Assembly (NCBI RefSeq): GCF_012843265.1
Contig: NZ_JABAIT010000028.1
Span: 1-42,692, forward strand
Direction of reading: 5' to 3'
DNA length: 42,692 nt
Origin: Bacillus sp. DNRA2
Lineage (GTDB): Bacteria; Bacillota; Bacilli; Bacillales; Cytobacillaceae
This document shows positions 1-8,363 of this stretch, piece by piece (positions within the stretch are counted from its first letter, which is position 1; each line of letters begins with the position of its first letter). Position numbers and translations under genes: made by a program. A model generated the notes under the pieces. That model worked only from the letters and a program-made list of their open reading frames with translations, did no database searches and was not told the origin of the DNA.

Positions 1-90
1 AACCAGTCGTTTCATCGAAATGACGTCTCTGTCAGATAATTAAAAGAAGAGTGCTGACTGGATCAACACTCCATGCGACTGCCCGTCGCA

Positions 91-117
91 CAAAAAGCCA
101 GTCCGAAAACTGGCTCG
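91..117 (-). terminator. Intrinsic terminator of pta
   Basis: Read on the minus strand, AGCCAGT and ACTGGCT form a stem around a short TTTCGG loop, followed directly by TTTTT. It lies about 20 bases past the pta stop codon. A second small hairpin (GCGAC/GTCGC, about 76-90) follows it. I see no gene in bases 1-90. Confidence 0.85.
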
Positions 118-138
118 AGTCACTCACTTATCATCAGC

Positions 139-1110
139 TTACAGCGCTTGACCAGCTGTAATTAACGCAAGCTTGTATACATCTTCATCGTTACATCCAC
201 GAGATAGGTCGTTTACTGGACGGTTTAAACCTTGTAAGATTGGGCCTACCGCTTCAAAGTTGCCTAAACGTTGGGCAATTTTATAACCGATATTTCCTGC
301 TTCTAAGCTTGGGAATACAAATACATTTGCATCACCTTGAAGCACTGAGCCAGGCGCTTTTGCTTTCGCTACAGACGGAACAAATGCTGCATCAAACTGG
401 AATTCTCCATCGATGACAAGCTCAGGGTCACGCTCTTTAGCAATTTCAAGCGCTGCAGCAACCTTTTCAGTTTCCGGTGATTTTGCTGAGCCTTTTGTAG
501 AGAAGCTTAGCATCGCCACACGTGGGTCAATATCAAACATTTGCGCTGTTTTCGCACTTTCGATTGCGATTTCAGCTAAATCATTGCTATCTGGAGCAAT
601 GTTGATTGCACAATCGGCAAATACGTATTTTTCATCGCCGCGAACCATGATGAATACGCCAGAAGTTTTTGAAACACCTTGTTTCGTTTTAATGATTTGC
701 AAGGCAGGGCGAACTGTATCAGCTGTTGAGTGCGCAGCACCACTAACTAGTCCAACTGCTTTGTTTGTATGTACAAGCATCGTTCCGAAATAGTTTTCGT
801 CAAGAAGAATTTTACGAGCATCCTCCTCAGTTGCTTTGCCTTTGCGACGCTCAACAAACGATGATACTAGCTCGTCCATTTCAGCATAGTTTTTCGGATC
901 ATAGATTTCGCAAGCTTCAACGGAAACATTCAATTCTGCAGCTTTAGCTTGAATCTGTTCGATGTCTCCCACTAATACAGGTGTTAATACTTGCTCAGAT
1001 GCTAATCTTGCAGCCGCTTTCAAAATGCGTTCATCCAAACCTTCTGGAAACACAATTTTCAGGTCACGCCCGCTTACTTTTGCTTTCAAATCTGTAAATA
1101 AATCAGCCAT
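139..1110 (-). CDS. pta: Phosphate acetyltransferase Pta
   Basis: Cytoplasmic enzyme converting acetyl-CoA and phosphate to acetyl phosphate and CoA, the first step of overflow acetate formation with acetate kinase. The 323-residue product is the short single-domain form usual in Bacillus. It has the family segments VFPEG near the N-terminus and LVSGAAHSTADTVRPALQ mid-protein, plus a PILQGLNRPVNDLSRG segment near the C-terminus. An in-frame ATG exists 21 bases upstream, but AAGGAGGG sits at the right distance before the ATG at 1110, giving the start MADLFTDLK. It diverges from hemQ, as in B. subtilis. A cre-like site upstream of its promoter suggests CcpA activation. Confidence 0.96.
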   Translation of the reverse strand: MADLFTDLKAKVSGRDLKIVFPEGLDERILKAAARLASEQVLTPVLVGDIEQIQAKAAELNVSVEACEIYDPKNYAEMDELVSSFVERRKGKATEEDARKILLDENYFGTMLVHTNKAVGLVSGAAHSTADTVRPALQIIKTKQGVSKTSGVFIMVRGDEKYVFADCAINIAPDSNDLAEIAIESAKTAQMFDIDPRVAMLSFSTKGSAKSPETEKVAAALEIAKERDPELVIDGEFQFDAAFVPSVAKAKAPGSVLQGDANVFVFPSLEAGNIGYKIAQRLGNFEAVGPILQGLNRPVNDLSRGCNDEDVYKLALITAGQAL

Positions 1111-1140
1111 AAATACCCTCCTTATAAACACTCTTTCTCT

Positions 1141-1168
1141 AGAATACTTTACCCAAAATAAAAATCAA
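1141..1168 (-). promoter_or_regulatory. Probable sigma-A promoter of pta
   Basis: On the minus strand TTGATT (1163-1168) and TATTCT (1141-1146) are separated by 16 bp. Each matches the sigma-A consensus at 4 of 6 positions. Transcription would start near 1134, giving a short leader before the ATG at 1110. Confidence 0.55.
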
Positions 1169-1181
1169 TATTCTACGATAA

Positions 1182-1195
1182 TGGTAGCGCTTACA
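1182..1195 (-). promoter_or_regulatory. CcpA cre-like site upstream of pta
   Basis: The minus strand reads TGTAAGCGCTACCA, which fits the cre consensus TGNAARCGNWWWCA at all but one position. Its centre is about 54 bp before the predicted start of transcription, upstream of the -35. That is the placement used for CcpA activation of ackA and pta in B. subtilis. Confidence 0.7.
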
Positions 1196-1402
1196 AACTA
1201 AAAGTTGTTCTATTCTTAATTTTTAAATTGTAAGAATTATTTTCCCTAAGACATTCACCTTTAAATATTATACATAAGCTAATCACTATTTTACAAACTA
1301 TGACAAATTATACCATCATCAGAGTTTATTCGTAGGTGTCATGGCTAAACTATGTTATAGTAATGTTGAGAATTTTAGAAACACTTTAGGAGTGATTAAG
1401 TA

Positions 1403-2149
1403 ATGAGTGAAGCAGCACAAACTCTTGATGGTTGGTATTGTTTACACGACTTCCGTACCGTCGATTGGACACTTTGGAAAATGTTATCAAGCGATGAGCG
1501 CCAAACAGCGATTCATGAATTTTTAGCGCTTGTTGAAAAGTGGAACCAAACACAGGCGAATAAAGAAGGCAGCCATGCTCTTTATACGGTTGTTGGCCAA
1601 AAGGCAGATTTTATGATGATGATTTTGCGTCCAACGATGGAAGAGTTAAACGAAATTGAAACCGAATTCAACAAAACAAAATTGGCTGAATATACGATTC
1701 CAGCACATTCCTATGTGTCTGTTGTAGAATTAAGTAACTATCTTCCTGCTGATGAAGATCCGTATCAAAATCAACAGGTTCTTGCACGACTTTTCCCGAT
1801 TTTACCAAAAAATAAATATGTATGTTTCTATCCAATGGATAAGCGTCGCCAAGGCAATGACAACTGGTACATGCTCCCAATGGAGTCTCGTCGCGATATG
1901 ATGCGCAGCCACGGCATGATTGGCCGCAAATATGCAGGCAAGGTGAAGCAAATCATTACCGGTTCTGTTGGTTTTGATGATTACGAATGGGGCGTAACAT
2001 TATTCGCTGATGATGTGCTTCAATTTAAAAAGCTAGTTTACGAAATGCGTTTTGATGAAGTAAGCGCACGCTACGGCGAATTCGGAGCATTCTTCGTTGG
2101 AAATCTTCTAACTGAAGAAGGCGTCGCTAAATTCCTACATGTGAACTAA
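1403..2149 (+). CDS. hemQ: Coproheme decarboxylase HemQ
   Basis: Last enzyme of the coproporphyrin-dependent haem pathway of Gram-positive bacteria. It decarboxylates Fe-coproporphyrin III to haem b using hydrogen peroxide. The 248-residue protein belongs to the chlorite dismutase-like fold family (formerly YwfI). The CFYPMDKRR segment carries the conserved tyrosine (Tyr143), and His170 in [10 protein letters not shown] is at the position of the proximal haem ligand. The start is preceded by TTAGGAGTGAT. It is monocistronic, divergent from pta as in B. subtilis, and ends in a strong terminator. It supplies haem for the cytochromes encoded further along the window. Confidence 0.95.
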   Translation: MSEAAQTLDGWYCLHDFRTVDWTLWKMLSSDERQTAIHEFLALVEKWNQTQANKEGSHALYTVVGQKADFMMMILRPTMEELNEIETEFNKTKLAEYTIPAHSYVSVVELSNYLPADEDPYQNQQVLARLFPILPKNKYVCFYPMDKRRQGNDNWYMLPMESRRDMMRSHGMIGRKYAGKVKQIITGSVGFDDYEWGVTLFADDVLQFKKLVYEMRFDEVSARYGEFGAFFVGNLLTEEGVAKFLHVN

Positions 2150-2158
2150 TTACAAAAA

Positions 2159-2196
2159 GAGGCTGTCATCCAAACTAGATGACAGCCTCCTTTATT
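2159..2196 (+). terminator. Terminator of hemQ
   Basis: GAGGCTGTCATC and GATGACAGCCTC form a perfect 12-bp stem with a 7-base loop, followed by CTTTATT. It starts 9 bases after the hemQ stop. The A-rich left flank may also let it work for the convergent gene. Confidence 0.88.
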
Positions 2197-3034
2197 AAAA
2201 ACCAAAACTCATTGTATCGGGATGCGATCCTGCACGGCTATCCTGATTTAATCTACTAATTCGCTCCATATCCTCAAGGGTCAATTCAAAATCAAATACC
2301 TGACTGTTTTCAATTATACGATGCTCTTTAATGGACTTTGGTATCGTCACGACTCCGTTTTGGAGATCCCAACGCAAAATGACTTGAGCAATCGATTTAT
2401 TATATTTTTGAGCAATCTCATGAAGAACTGGTTCGTTCAGGAGTTGTCCTTGTTTTAAAGGCGACCATGCTTCCAATTGAATTCCTTCTTTTTTACAAAA
2501 AGCATGAAGCTCGGTTTGGGTTAAATGAGGATGGTATTCAACCTGGTTAACCATCGGCTTGATTTCTGCCTCACCCATTAAATCTTCTAAATGGTGAATT
2601 TGGAAGTTGCTAACACCTATCGCTCGAACACGTCCATCTTTGTTAAGCTTCTCAAACGCCTTCCAAGTCTCTTTATATTTATCCTTACCTGGCCAGTGAA
2701 TTAAATAGAGATCCAAATACTCAAGACCAAGCTTATTTAAACTTGTTTCGAAAGCTGTCAACGTTGATTCATAACCTTGATCTGCATTCCAAAGTTTAGT
2801 TGTAATAAACAAATCCTCACGAGGAACACCTGATTCCTTTATTCCTTGACCTACACCTTCCTCATTTTGATAAAAAGAAGCTGTGTCTATGCTTTTGTAT
2901 CCATTCCTAATCGCAGCTGCTACAGAATGAACAACCTCATCCCCGTCGGCTACCTTAAAAACTCCTAATCCCATCCAAGGCATTTTCACACCATTATGTA
3001 AAGTCACTGTATCTCTTAATTTTGTTGGCACCAT
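2195..3034 (-). CDS. Aldo/keto reductase (YvgN/DkgA-like)
   Basis: NADPH-dependent cytoplasmic reductase of aldehydes and ketones, 279 residues, the length of AKR5-type enzymes such as YvgN and 2,5-diketogluconate reductase. The catalytic tetrad is visible as Asp50, Tyr55, Lys80 and His113, in the contexts KSIDTASFYQNE, FITTKLWN and LIHWPG. The C-terminal IPKSIKEHRI segment is the NADPH-binding motif. GGAGG stands 7 bases before the ATG. It is 90 bases downstream of eda on the same strand, with a hairpin between them, so it may be cotranscribed with the keto-deoxygluconate genes. The physiological substrate cannot be deduced; a role on a uronate-derived carbonyl is inference from position. 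Confidence 0.85.
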   Translation of the reverse strand: MVPTKLRDTVTLHNGVKMPWMGLGVFKVADGDEVVHSVAAAIRNGYKSIDTASFYQNEEGVGQGIKESGVPREDLFITTKLWNADQGYESTLTAFETSLNKLGLEYLDLYLIHWPGKDKYKETWKAFEKLNKDGRVRAIGVSNFQIHHLEDLMGEAEIKPMVNQVEYHPHLTQTELHAFCKKEGIQLEAWSPLKQGQLLNEPVLHEIAQKYNKSIAQVILRWDLQNGVVTIPKSIKEHRIIENSQVFDFELTLEDMERISRLNQDSRAGSHPDTMSFGF

Positions 3035-3077
3035 TTTTTGTCCTCCAATTTTTCAAAAAATTCACCCCTTGTGCCTG

Positions 3078-3106
3078 TGCGTGGGTATCCCCACTCACGA
3101 GCACAT
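3078..3106 (-). other. Hairpin between eda and the aldo/keto reductase
   Basis: On the minus strand GTGAGTGGG and CCCACGCAC pair around GATA with one mismatch. No T-run follows, so it is more likely an RNA processing or stability hairpin, or a leaky stop, than a full terminator. Confidence 0.4.
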
Positions 3107-3124
3107 AGGGCGAACACAACCTCT

Positions 3125-3769
3125 TTATTTTCTTGCCTCTTGAACCTTTGCAATATACTGTTTTGCATATTCGGTAATTGCCTCAAAATCGCCATTTTTC
3201 GCTGGAGCTACTAAGTTTCCTCCAACACCCACAGCGACACATCCATTTTTAATCCACTGACCAATATTATCTAAATCGACGCCGCCCGTAGGCATGATGT
3301 TCACTTGTGGAAGTGGAGCTTTAACCGCCTTGACAAAATCAGGACCGAATGCACTTCCAGGGAATAGTTTTACAATATCAACTCCAGCCTCTAAAGCCCT
3401 TTTCATCTCAGTAATGGTCATGCAACCAGGCATATATGGAATTCCATAAAGATTACATAGCTTAGCAGTTTCCTCATCAAAAGCTGGACTTACGATAAAT
3501 TCCGCACCTGATAATATTGCAATCCTTGCTGTCGCGAAATCCAGAACAGTTCCTGCTCCGACAACCACTTTATCATTATTTTTATATAATGAAGATAGTT
3601 CATTAATTACTTCATCAGCATTTTGGACTGTAAGAGTGATTTCAATTCCATTTACACCCCCATTAACACATGCCTCTGATATAGCCACCGCTTCTTCCTT
3701 TGATTCTGCTCTTACAACTGCCACAACACCACATTCAGTTAACTTTGATAATATGTTTATTTTTTTCAT
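3125..3769 (-). CDS. eda: KDPG/KHG aldolase
   Basis: Cleaves 2-keto-3-deoxy-6-phosphogluconate to pyruvate and glyceraldehyde 3-phosphate, the last step of the pectin/hexuronate route after KdgK. The class I aldolase fold is evident: GIEITL carries the catalytic glutamate (about residue 43), VDIVKLFPGS the Schiff-base lysine (about residue 134), and IMPTGGV the phosphate-binding loop. An ATG lies 12 bases further upstream (3781), but the GGAGG ribosome site overlaps it, so the start is the ATG at 3769 (MKKINILSK), giving 214 residues. It diverges from kdgR, and a KdgR-type operator lies just downstream of its -10 box. Confidence 0.93.
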   Translation of the reverse strand: MKKINILSKLTECGVVAVVRAESKEEAVAISEACVNGGVNGIEITLTVQNADEVINELSSLYKNNDKVVVGAGTVLDFATARIAILSGAEFIVSPAFDEETAKLCNLYGIPYMPGCMTITEMKRALEAGVDIVKLFPGSAFGPDFVKAVKAPLPQVNIMPTGGVDLDNIGQWIKNGCVAVGVGGNLVAPAKNGDFEAITEYAKQYIAKVQEARK

Positions 3770-3854
3770 GTTGTCCTCCATTTAACTGAGATTCGTCCCT
3801 TATTTTTCCATTATTAGTATTTTACAAAAGGTTTAACTTCCATTATCATGATAA

Positions 3855-3869
3855 TAGAACAATGTTTCA
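3855..3869. promoter_or_regulatory. KdgR-type operator between eda and kdgR
   Basis: TAGAACAATGTTTCA matches the site upstream of kduI (9258-9272) at 12 of 15 positions (consensus TRGAACRRTGTTTCA). It resembles the GAAA-N-TTTCA core of KdgR boxes known from enterobacteria. It begins 7 bp downstream of a minus-strand TATAAT, the same spacing as at kduI, so binding should block eda transcription. It also lies just upstream of kdgR, allowing autoregulation. Confidence 0.75.
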
Positions 3870-3876
3870 AAAAAAT

Positions 3877-3882
3877 ATTATA
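3877..3882 (-). promoter_or_regulatory. -10 box of the eda promoter
   Basis: The minus strand reads TATAAT. The -35 region is poor (TAGATG at an 18-bp spacer). The operator begins 7 bp downstream, around the expected transcription start. Confidence 0.55.
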
Positions 3883-3924
3883 TCAATATGATTATTTAAA
3901 CATCTAGATAAAGAGGAGAAGAAA

Positions 3925-4689
3925 ATGTCTACTGTTCAATCATTGGAACGCGCACTTACGATTTTAAACAAGCTTTCTGAATATCCAGAGGGAATTCAAA
4001 TCTCTCGTCTCGCCGAGCAGGTAGGATTAACAAAAAGCACGATTCATCGATTATTAACGACTTTAGCGAGCATGAATTATGTCGTAAAGGAAGAAGAAAC
4101 GGACAAGTATAAGCTTGGATTACAAATCCTTTTCCTCTCTAGAAATATGTTAAATAACTCCAATATTATCTCAATTGCAAAGCCATACTTGGAAAAATTG
4201 AGCCAAGACGTAAATGAAACTGTCCATTTATGCATTGAGGATCGCGGTGAAGTCATCTATGTCGATAAAATTGAGAGCAATCAAACCATCCGAATGTATT
4301 CCCGAATCGGAAGTCGTGCACCGATGTACTGTACTGCGGTGGGAAAAATCCTGCTTTCAGGCAAGAATTCGGATGATTTCAATGAAATAGTTTCAAGCAT
4401 TTCGTTCGTTCCGAAAACAGCCACAACGATTACATCTAAAGAAGCTTTTATAGAAGAAATCGATCAAGTTAAACGGCAAGGCTTTGCCTTAGATAATTCA
4501 GAGAATGAAGAATCATTGCGTTGTATCGCCGCTCCAATCTTTGATCATCGAGGTAAAATTATTGCGAGCTTCAGTATTTCCGGACCAGCAAACCGCGTGA
4601 CGATGGATTTAGTCGATGAGAGATTAATTGAATTAGTTAAGCAATATAGTAATGCCATTTCAAGAAATTTGGGCTATACTGGCGCTTAG
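3925..4689 (+). CDS. kdgR: IclR-family regulator, probable KdgR
   Basis: Transcription factor of 254 residues with an N-terminal winged helix-turn-helix (ISRLAEQVGLTKSTIHRLLTTL, about residues 24-45) and a C-terminal IclR effector domain (about 75-250), including YCTAVGKILLSG and a SFSISGPANRVT segment. Members of this family in uronate loci repress catabolism until a ketodeoxygluconate-type inducer binds. It is flanked by eda on one side and kdgK on the other, and two matching operators occur in the locus, which supports its being the local repressor. The AGAGGAGAAGAAA leader sets the start. The effector is inferred from context. Confidence 0.88.
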   Translation: MSTVQSLERALTILNKLSEYPEGIQISRLAEQVGLTKSTIHRLLTTLASMNYVVKEEETDKYKLGLQILFLSRNMLNNSNIISIAKPYLEKLSQDVNETVHLCIEDRGEVIYVDKIESNQTIRMYSRIGSRAPMYCTAVGKILLSGKNSDDFNEIVSSISFVPKTATTITSKEAFIEEIDQVKRQGFALDNSENEESLRCIAAPIFDHRGKIIASFSISGPANRVTMDLVDERLIELVKQYSNAISRNLGYTGA

Positions 4690-4700
4690 CTTTTCCAGGT

Positions 4701-4729
4701 AGGTATTCTTTAACGAGAATACCTTTTTT
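4701..4729 (+). terminator. Terminator of kdgR
   Basis: AGGTATTCT and AGAATACCT pair around TTAACG and are followed by TTTTTT. It starts 11 bases past the kdgR stop. Confidence 0.88.
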
Positions 4730-4752
4730 ATTCAAATCCTCCGACATGATAC

Positions 4753-4799
4753 GAAAAAACGAAAGTAAAGAAATCCGTGACGCTAATTTCTTTACTTTC
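4753..4799 (-). terminator. Terminator of the kdu/kdg operon after kdgK
   Basis: A perfect 14-bp stem (GAAAGTAAAGAAAT with its complement, 4761-4774 and 4786-4799) lies just past the kdgK stop. On the minus strand it is followed by CGTTTTTTCG. Confidence 0.85.
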
Positions 4800-4823
4800 A
4801 TCCCTCATCATTTTGTTAAGTTA

Positions 4824-5771
4824 TCATTTGACAAGTTCACTTTTCAAAAAAGCCTCAAGCCCATTTCGGTTAGGTAATCCGTCGTTATCTCCAGGTGACA
4901 TTACTGCTAGTGCACCAATTGCTGTGCCGCGCTTAACAGCTTCCTTCAAATGAAGTCCCTCAAGAATACCGCTGACAACTCCAACAGCAAAACCATCGCC
5001 TGCACCAACCGTATCAACGACTTTTTCAACAGGGAAACCAGAAGTATAGAACTGTTCGCCCTCCGAGCTTGTGAAGGCTCCCTTTGGACCTAGCTTGATT
5101 ACTACTGTTTTTACACCGGCTTGATGATAGTGCTCAGCAATTTGCTTAACATCCTCTCGGCCAGTAATCAGTCTTGCTTCCTCTATACCAGGAAATACAA
5201 TGTCTGAATGACAGGCCAAATCATTAATTACATTGACCATTTCCACTTTATCAGGCCAAAGTCCTGGACGCAGATTAGGGTCAAACGAGATTTGCACCCC
5301 TCTTTTTCGTGCCTGACTCATCAGCTCGTAAACCATTTCACGACAGCTTGGTGATAAAGCTGGCGGAATTCCTGTTAAGTGAATGTGATCAAATCCATCC
5401 CAGTTTAAATTGGCAATTGTATCAAGACCCATATGAGAAGCTGCAGAATTTTTACGTGCAGAAAATACCTCTGGATCCCCGGTCAGTACCTTTTGCTTCC
5501 ACATCATTCCTGTTAAATATTCTGGTTTATAGGTTAAGTAAGTTGTATCAATATCGTTTTGGCAAAGAAAAGTTTCAATGTGTCTTCCAAAAGGGTCATT
5601 TCCAACTTGAGTAATATAGGTAACCTGGTGCCCTAAGCGTGACATTCCGATTGCAAAGTTTACCTCAGCACCCGCTACATAGCGGTCATACCGTTCCACA
5701 TTCTCAAGAGAACCTTCGCGATCCGCTACAAACAATGCCATAGGTTCACCAACAGTAATAATTCTGCTCAT
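4824..5771 (-). CDS. kdgK: 2-keto-3-deoxygluconate kinase
   Basis: PfkB/ribokinase-family sugar kinase that phosphorylates 2-keto-3-deoxygluconate with ATP, making the substrate for Eda. The N-terminal substrate lid region (GEPMALF, VAGAEVNFAIGMSRLG) and the C-terminal PfkB signature DTVGAGDGFAVGV (about residues 253-265, catalytic Asp259) are both present. An ATG at 5777 lies too close to the ribosome site. The ATG at 5771 is 7 bases after AGGAG and gives MSRIITVGEP, 315 residues. It is the last gene of the kduI-kduD-yhcH-kdgT-kdgK series and is followed by a strong terminator. Confidence 0.94.
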   Translation of the reverse strand: MSRIITVGEPMALFVADREGSLENVERYDRYVAGAEVNFAIGMSRLGHQVTYITQVGNDPFGRHIETFLCQNDIDTTYLTYKPEYLTGMMWKQKVLTGDPEVFSARKNSAASHMGLDTIANLNWDGFDHIHLTGIPPALSPSCREMVYELMSQARKRGVQISFDPNLRPGLWPDKVEMVNVINDLACHSDIVFPGIEEARLITGREDVKQIAEHYHQAGVKTVVIKLGPKGAFTSSEGEQFYTSGFPVEKVVDTVGAGDGFAVGVVSGILEGLHLKEAVKRGTAIGALAVMSPGDNDGLPNRNGLEAFLKSELVK

Positions 5772-5835
5772 AGCCATTCTCCTATTCTATTAATTGAAAG
5801 AGAGACATACGTATATGTCTCCCTTGATTTGATTA

Positions 5836-6828
5836 TCAAGCGATGGCCTTACTTTCTTCCGTAACCTGCTCTCCACCATTTTTCTTTTTCATATATTGAG
5901 ACCAATATGCAGTTAAAATAGGCACTAATATAGCTGTTACGATTACACATGCTGCCACAAGAGCTGTCGCGCTTTGAGCAACAGGAAGGAATTCCGGTTT
6001 CATTTCTGCAATTATCATTGGGTTAGCTACGGCAGCCCCAGCTGTGCTTGATGCTGCAAGGCCTGCTGTACCATTTCCGCCGCCAAGGTATTTATCTGCT
6101 AACATTAACGGAATACCAGTAACAAAAATCACCAAGACACCCAAAAGAATTCCTGCAAGACCTGTTTTAGCAATGACACCAAGATCTATTGAGTTCCCTA
6201 AAGCAAAACCAAAGAACGGAATCATTGTGTGTGTCGCTTTACTAAAGAACACTCGTAAATCGCCATCTAAATTACCAAGAATAAAACCAATTAAGAAAGG
6301 TAAAACCGCACCTACAAATGCTTGTGGATGGAAAGCTGCTAATCCTGTAGAGCCAAGAATTAACATAGTTACAAGCGGACCTGATTCAAGTGACATTAGG
6401 ACAAATGCGCCAGCTTCTTCTTTTGAGCCATATTGTTGCATGATTGAAGCATATAAACCACCGTTTGTCATATCCATTGCTGAGATAAGAGCTAGAACGG
6501 AGAATCCAGCAAAGAAACCTGTCTGAATTCCATTTTCAGGCATAAATTGAGAAGCAATTAAAGCAATTCCCCAAGCAACCGCTATTTTTGTTAAAACAAG
6601 TGTTCCAGACTTTCTTAGTACAGTACCCGTTGCTTTAATGTTAATACCGGCACCCATACAGAAAAACCAAACGGCTAAAATCGGCACAGTACCAGTCATT
6701 AATCCGTTAGTAAATGAACCAAAATACTCACCGGAGGTTGGAGCAAAAGTGTGGATTAGCGCCCCAAGGAATAGTGGAACCAGCATAAGACCGCCAGGGA
6801 TCTTTTCGATCGTCTTCATAATTTTCAT
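5836..6828 (-). CDS. kdgT: 2-keto-3-deoxygluconate permease
   Basis: Integral membrane importer of 2-keto-3-deoxygluconate (KdgT family, proton symport), 330 residues with about ten hydrophobic segments. The N-terminus [20 protein letters not shown], the [20 protein letters not shown] segment and the [13 protein letters not shown] stretch are typical of the family. AAGGTAG precedes the ATG. The 218-base gap ahead of it holds a cre-like site and a GC-rich hairpin, so besides read-through from kduI it may have its own catabolite-controlled promoter. It links uptake of extracellular breakdown product to KdgK, encoded next. Confidence 0.94.
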   Translation of the reverse strand: MKIMKTIEKIPGGLMLVPLFLGALIHTFAPTSGEYFGSFTNGLMTGTVPILAVWFFCMGAGINIKATGTVLRKSGTLVLTKIAVAWGIALIASQFMPENGIQTGFFAGFSVLALISAMDMTNGGLYASIMQQYGSKEEAGAFVLMSLESGPLVTMLILGSTGLAAFHPQAFVGAVLPFLIGFILGNLDGDLRVFFSKATHTMIPFFGFALGNSIDLGVIAKTGLAGILLGVLVIFVTGIPLMLADKYLGGGNGTAGLAASSTAGAAVANPMIIAEMKPEFLPVAQSATALVAACVIVTAILVPILTAYWSQYMKKKNGGEQVTEESKAIA

Positions 6829-6926
6829 AGTTGTCTACCTTACCTTTCTGACTCTAATTGGATAATTTTGTTTCTATTGGTAGATTAATAAAATGATTGC
6901 TGTTTAAGTTCCTTGAATATTCTAAA

Positions 6927-6940
6927 TATAAGCGTTTCCA
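6927..6940 (-). promoter_or_regulatory. CcpA cre-like site upstream of kdgT
   Basis: The minus strand reads TGGAAACGCTTATA, 13 of 14 positions of TGNAARCGNWWWCA. It overlaps a weak promoter-like pair (TTGCAC, 16 bp, TATTTA), a position suited to catabolite repression of kdgT and kdgK. Confidence 0.65.
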
Positions 6941-6990
6941 TTTTGTGCAACAAATCAGCTAATATTACACGCATTAGCAGCCTATATCTT

Positions 6991-7010
6991 CCCCCGAAAA
7001 AATCGGGGGG
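6991..7010 (-). other. GC-rich hairpin between yhcH and kdgT
   Basis: CCCCCGA and TCGGGGG form a perfect 7-bp stem around five bases. No T-run follows on the minus strand. It may act as an mRNA end-protecting or attenuating hairpin inside the operon. Confidence 0.45.
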
Positions 7011-7046
7011 AACGCGGAGGAAGAATGATAGACTGAATAATATCCT

Positions 7047-7496
7047 TTAAACGATAACCTTCATAACAATTTTTCTAATACTTTGTTTTTCTCCAGCAAC
7101 CACTCCTGCCATATGTGAATCCTCTGGAAAACAAATCATCACATCGCCAGGATTTAAGGTAACAAGAGTGCTGACATCACCTTTGAAAAAGGTGGCATCC
7201 TTAGCTTCATCATAGATTTCAGTAACCTGCTGATTATTTATATGATCGACCGCAATGTTTTCAGTGCCTACCAGAATGTAGTGAAAATCAAGATATTTCT
7301 GGTGTGCTTCCCAAAAGCATTCACTTGCTTCCTTTGTTTCGTATTCGTTCACGAAGAAAAATAATCCATTGTCCAATTCATGACGTCCGGCAGAGTATCG
7401 ACTGAAGTCTACTTCTTTTAAAAGCTCAAATGTTGTTTGCAACTTTTCCGAATAAACTCCACTACCTGCTAAATCAGTTAACTTGCCAACAATCAA
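7047..7496 (-). CDS. YhcH/YjgK/YiaL-family (DUF386) protein
   Basis: A 149-residue cupin-like protein of the family that includes E. coli YhcH and the EbgC beta-galactosidase small subunit. Recognisable parts are GRHELDNGLFFFVNEYETK, the FHYILVGTENIAV segment (with the conserved DFHYI) and GDVMICFPEDSHMAG. Family members often sit in sialic acid or uronate operons and are thought to act on sugar anomers or lactones; the exact reaction is not established here. The start is a TTG, 9 bases after GGAGG. It lies 34 bases downstream of kduD and is surely cotranscribed with it. Confidence 0.85.
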   Translation of the reverse strand: MIVGKLTDLAGSGVYSEKLQTTFELLKEVDFSRYSAGRHELDNGLFFFVNEYETKEASECFWEAHQKYLDFHYILVGTENIAVDHINNQQVTEIYDEAKDATFFKGDVSTLVTLNPGDVMICFPEDSHMAGVVAGEKQSIRKIVMKVIV

Positions 7497-7530
7497 TGCT
7501 CTCAGCCTCCATATATGGGTAACGTTTGCA

Positions 7531-8307
7531 TTATCTGGCTAACCAGCCACCGTCTACAGCTAAAATGTGTCCATTCATATAATCCGATGCCTTACTTGAT
7601 AGGAATACAACGATTCCCATTAAATCAGATGGGTCAGCCCATCTTCCCGCAGGAATACGTGAAAGGATTTCTGCATTTCTTTGTTCATCTGCACGAATCT
7701 GAGCAGTATTTGCAGTTGAAATATATCCAGGAGCAATTGCATTGATTTGGATATTATGAATTCCTAATTCGTTTGCAAATGCTTTTGTAAGTCCGGCAAC
7801 CCCATGCTTACTTGCTGTGTATGGAGGAATAAACTTTCCACCTTGGAATGACAACATGGATCCGATGTTAATAATCTTGCCGCTCTTTTGCTCAGCCATC
7901 ACTCTAGCTACCGCTTGACTTAGGAAATAGACAGCATTTAAATTGATGTCCATTACTGCATCCCAATCTTCTGCCTTATAGTCAAGGAGCGGAGTGCGGC
8001 GAATTGTTCCAGCATTATTGACAAGAATATCGATTTTTCCATAAGCACTTAAACACTCATCAACGATGCTGCTGATATTTTCTCTTACAGTTAGATCTGC
8101 TTGGCAAAATTGAACCTTTCTGCCTGTTTCTTCTATTAAAGCTCTGGTCTCGTCCCAAACCCGGTCATGCGTTACGATGAATAAATCTGCACCAGCTTTT
8201 GCTAAAGCGACAGCGTAACCTTGGCCAAGTCCGGTATTTCCTCCCGTCACAATTGCAACCTTATCTGTTAATTTAAAATAATCTAATGAAAAGTCCTCTA
8301 AACCCAT
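7531..8307 (-). CDS. kduD: 2-deoxy-D-gluconate 3-dehydrogenase (5-keto-4-deoxyuronate pathway reductase)
   Basis: Classical short-chain dehydrogenase of 258 residues that interconverts 3-deoxy-D-glycero-2,5-hexodiulosonate and 2-keto-3-deoxygluconate with NAD(H), after KduI. TGGNTGLGQG (residues 21-30) is the dinucleotide site, NNAG (97-100) the structural motif, and Ser150, Tyr163 and Lys167 (YTASK) the catalytic residues. The C-terminus DYMNGHILAVDGGWLAR is typical. GGAGAGGGG precedes the ATG. It is the second gene of the operon, 56 bases after kduI, and produces the substrate for KdgK. Confidence 0.94.
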   Translation of the reverse strand: MGLEDFSLDYFKLTDKVAIVTGGNTGLGQGYAVALAKAGADLFIVTHDRVWDETRALIEETGRKVQFCQADLTVRENISSIVDECLSAYGKIDILVNNAGTIRRTPLLDYKAEDWDAVMDINLNAVYFLSQAVARVMAEQKSGKIINIGSMLSFQGGKFIPPYTASKHGVAGLTKAFANELGIHNIQINAIAPGYISTANTAQIRADEQRNAEILSRIPAGRWADPSDLMGIVVFLSSKASDYMNGHILAVDGGWLAR

Positions 8308-8363
8308 TATTTTTGCCCCTCTCCTGCTGTTGAAATTTCTTTTTATATCTGTTGTGTTATTGC

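Noticed and set aside
1-90. Start of an upstream gene (such as lipL, which often neighbours pta)
   Set aside because: Only ~90 bases are present; a minus-strand ATG exists but has no ribosome site or recognisable sequence.
413-793. 126-codon plus-strand frame within pta
   Set aside because: Antisense shadow of pta with no ribosome site.
6044-6526. 160-codon plus-strand frame within kdgT
   Set aside because: Antisense shadow of a membrane protein gene; Pro/Lys-rich composition and no ribosome site.
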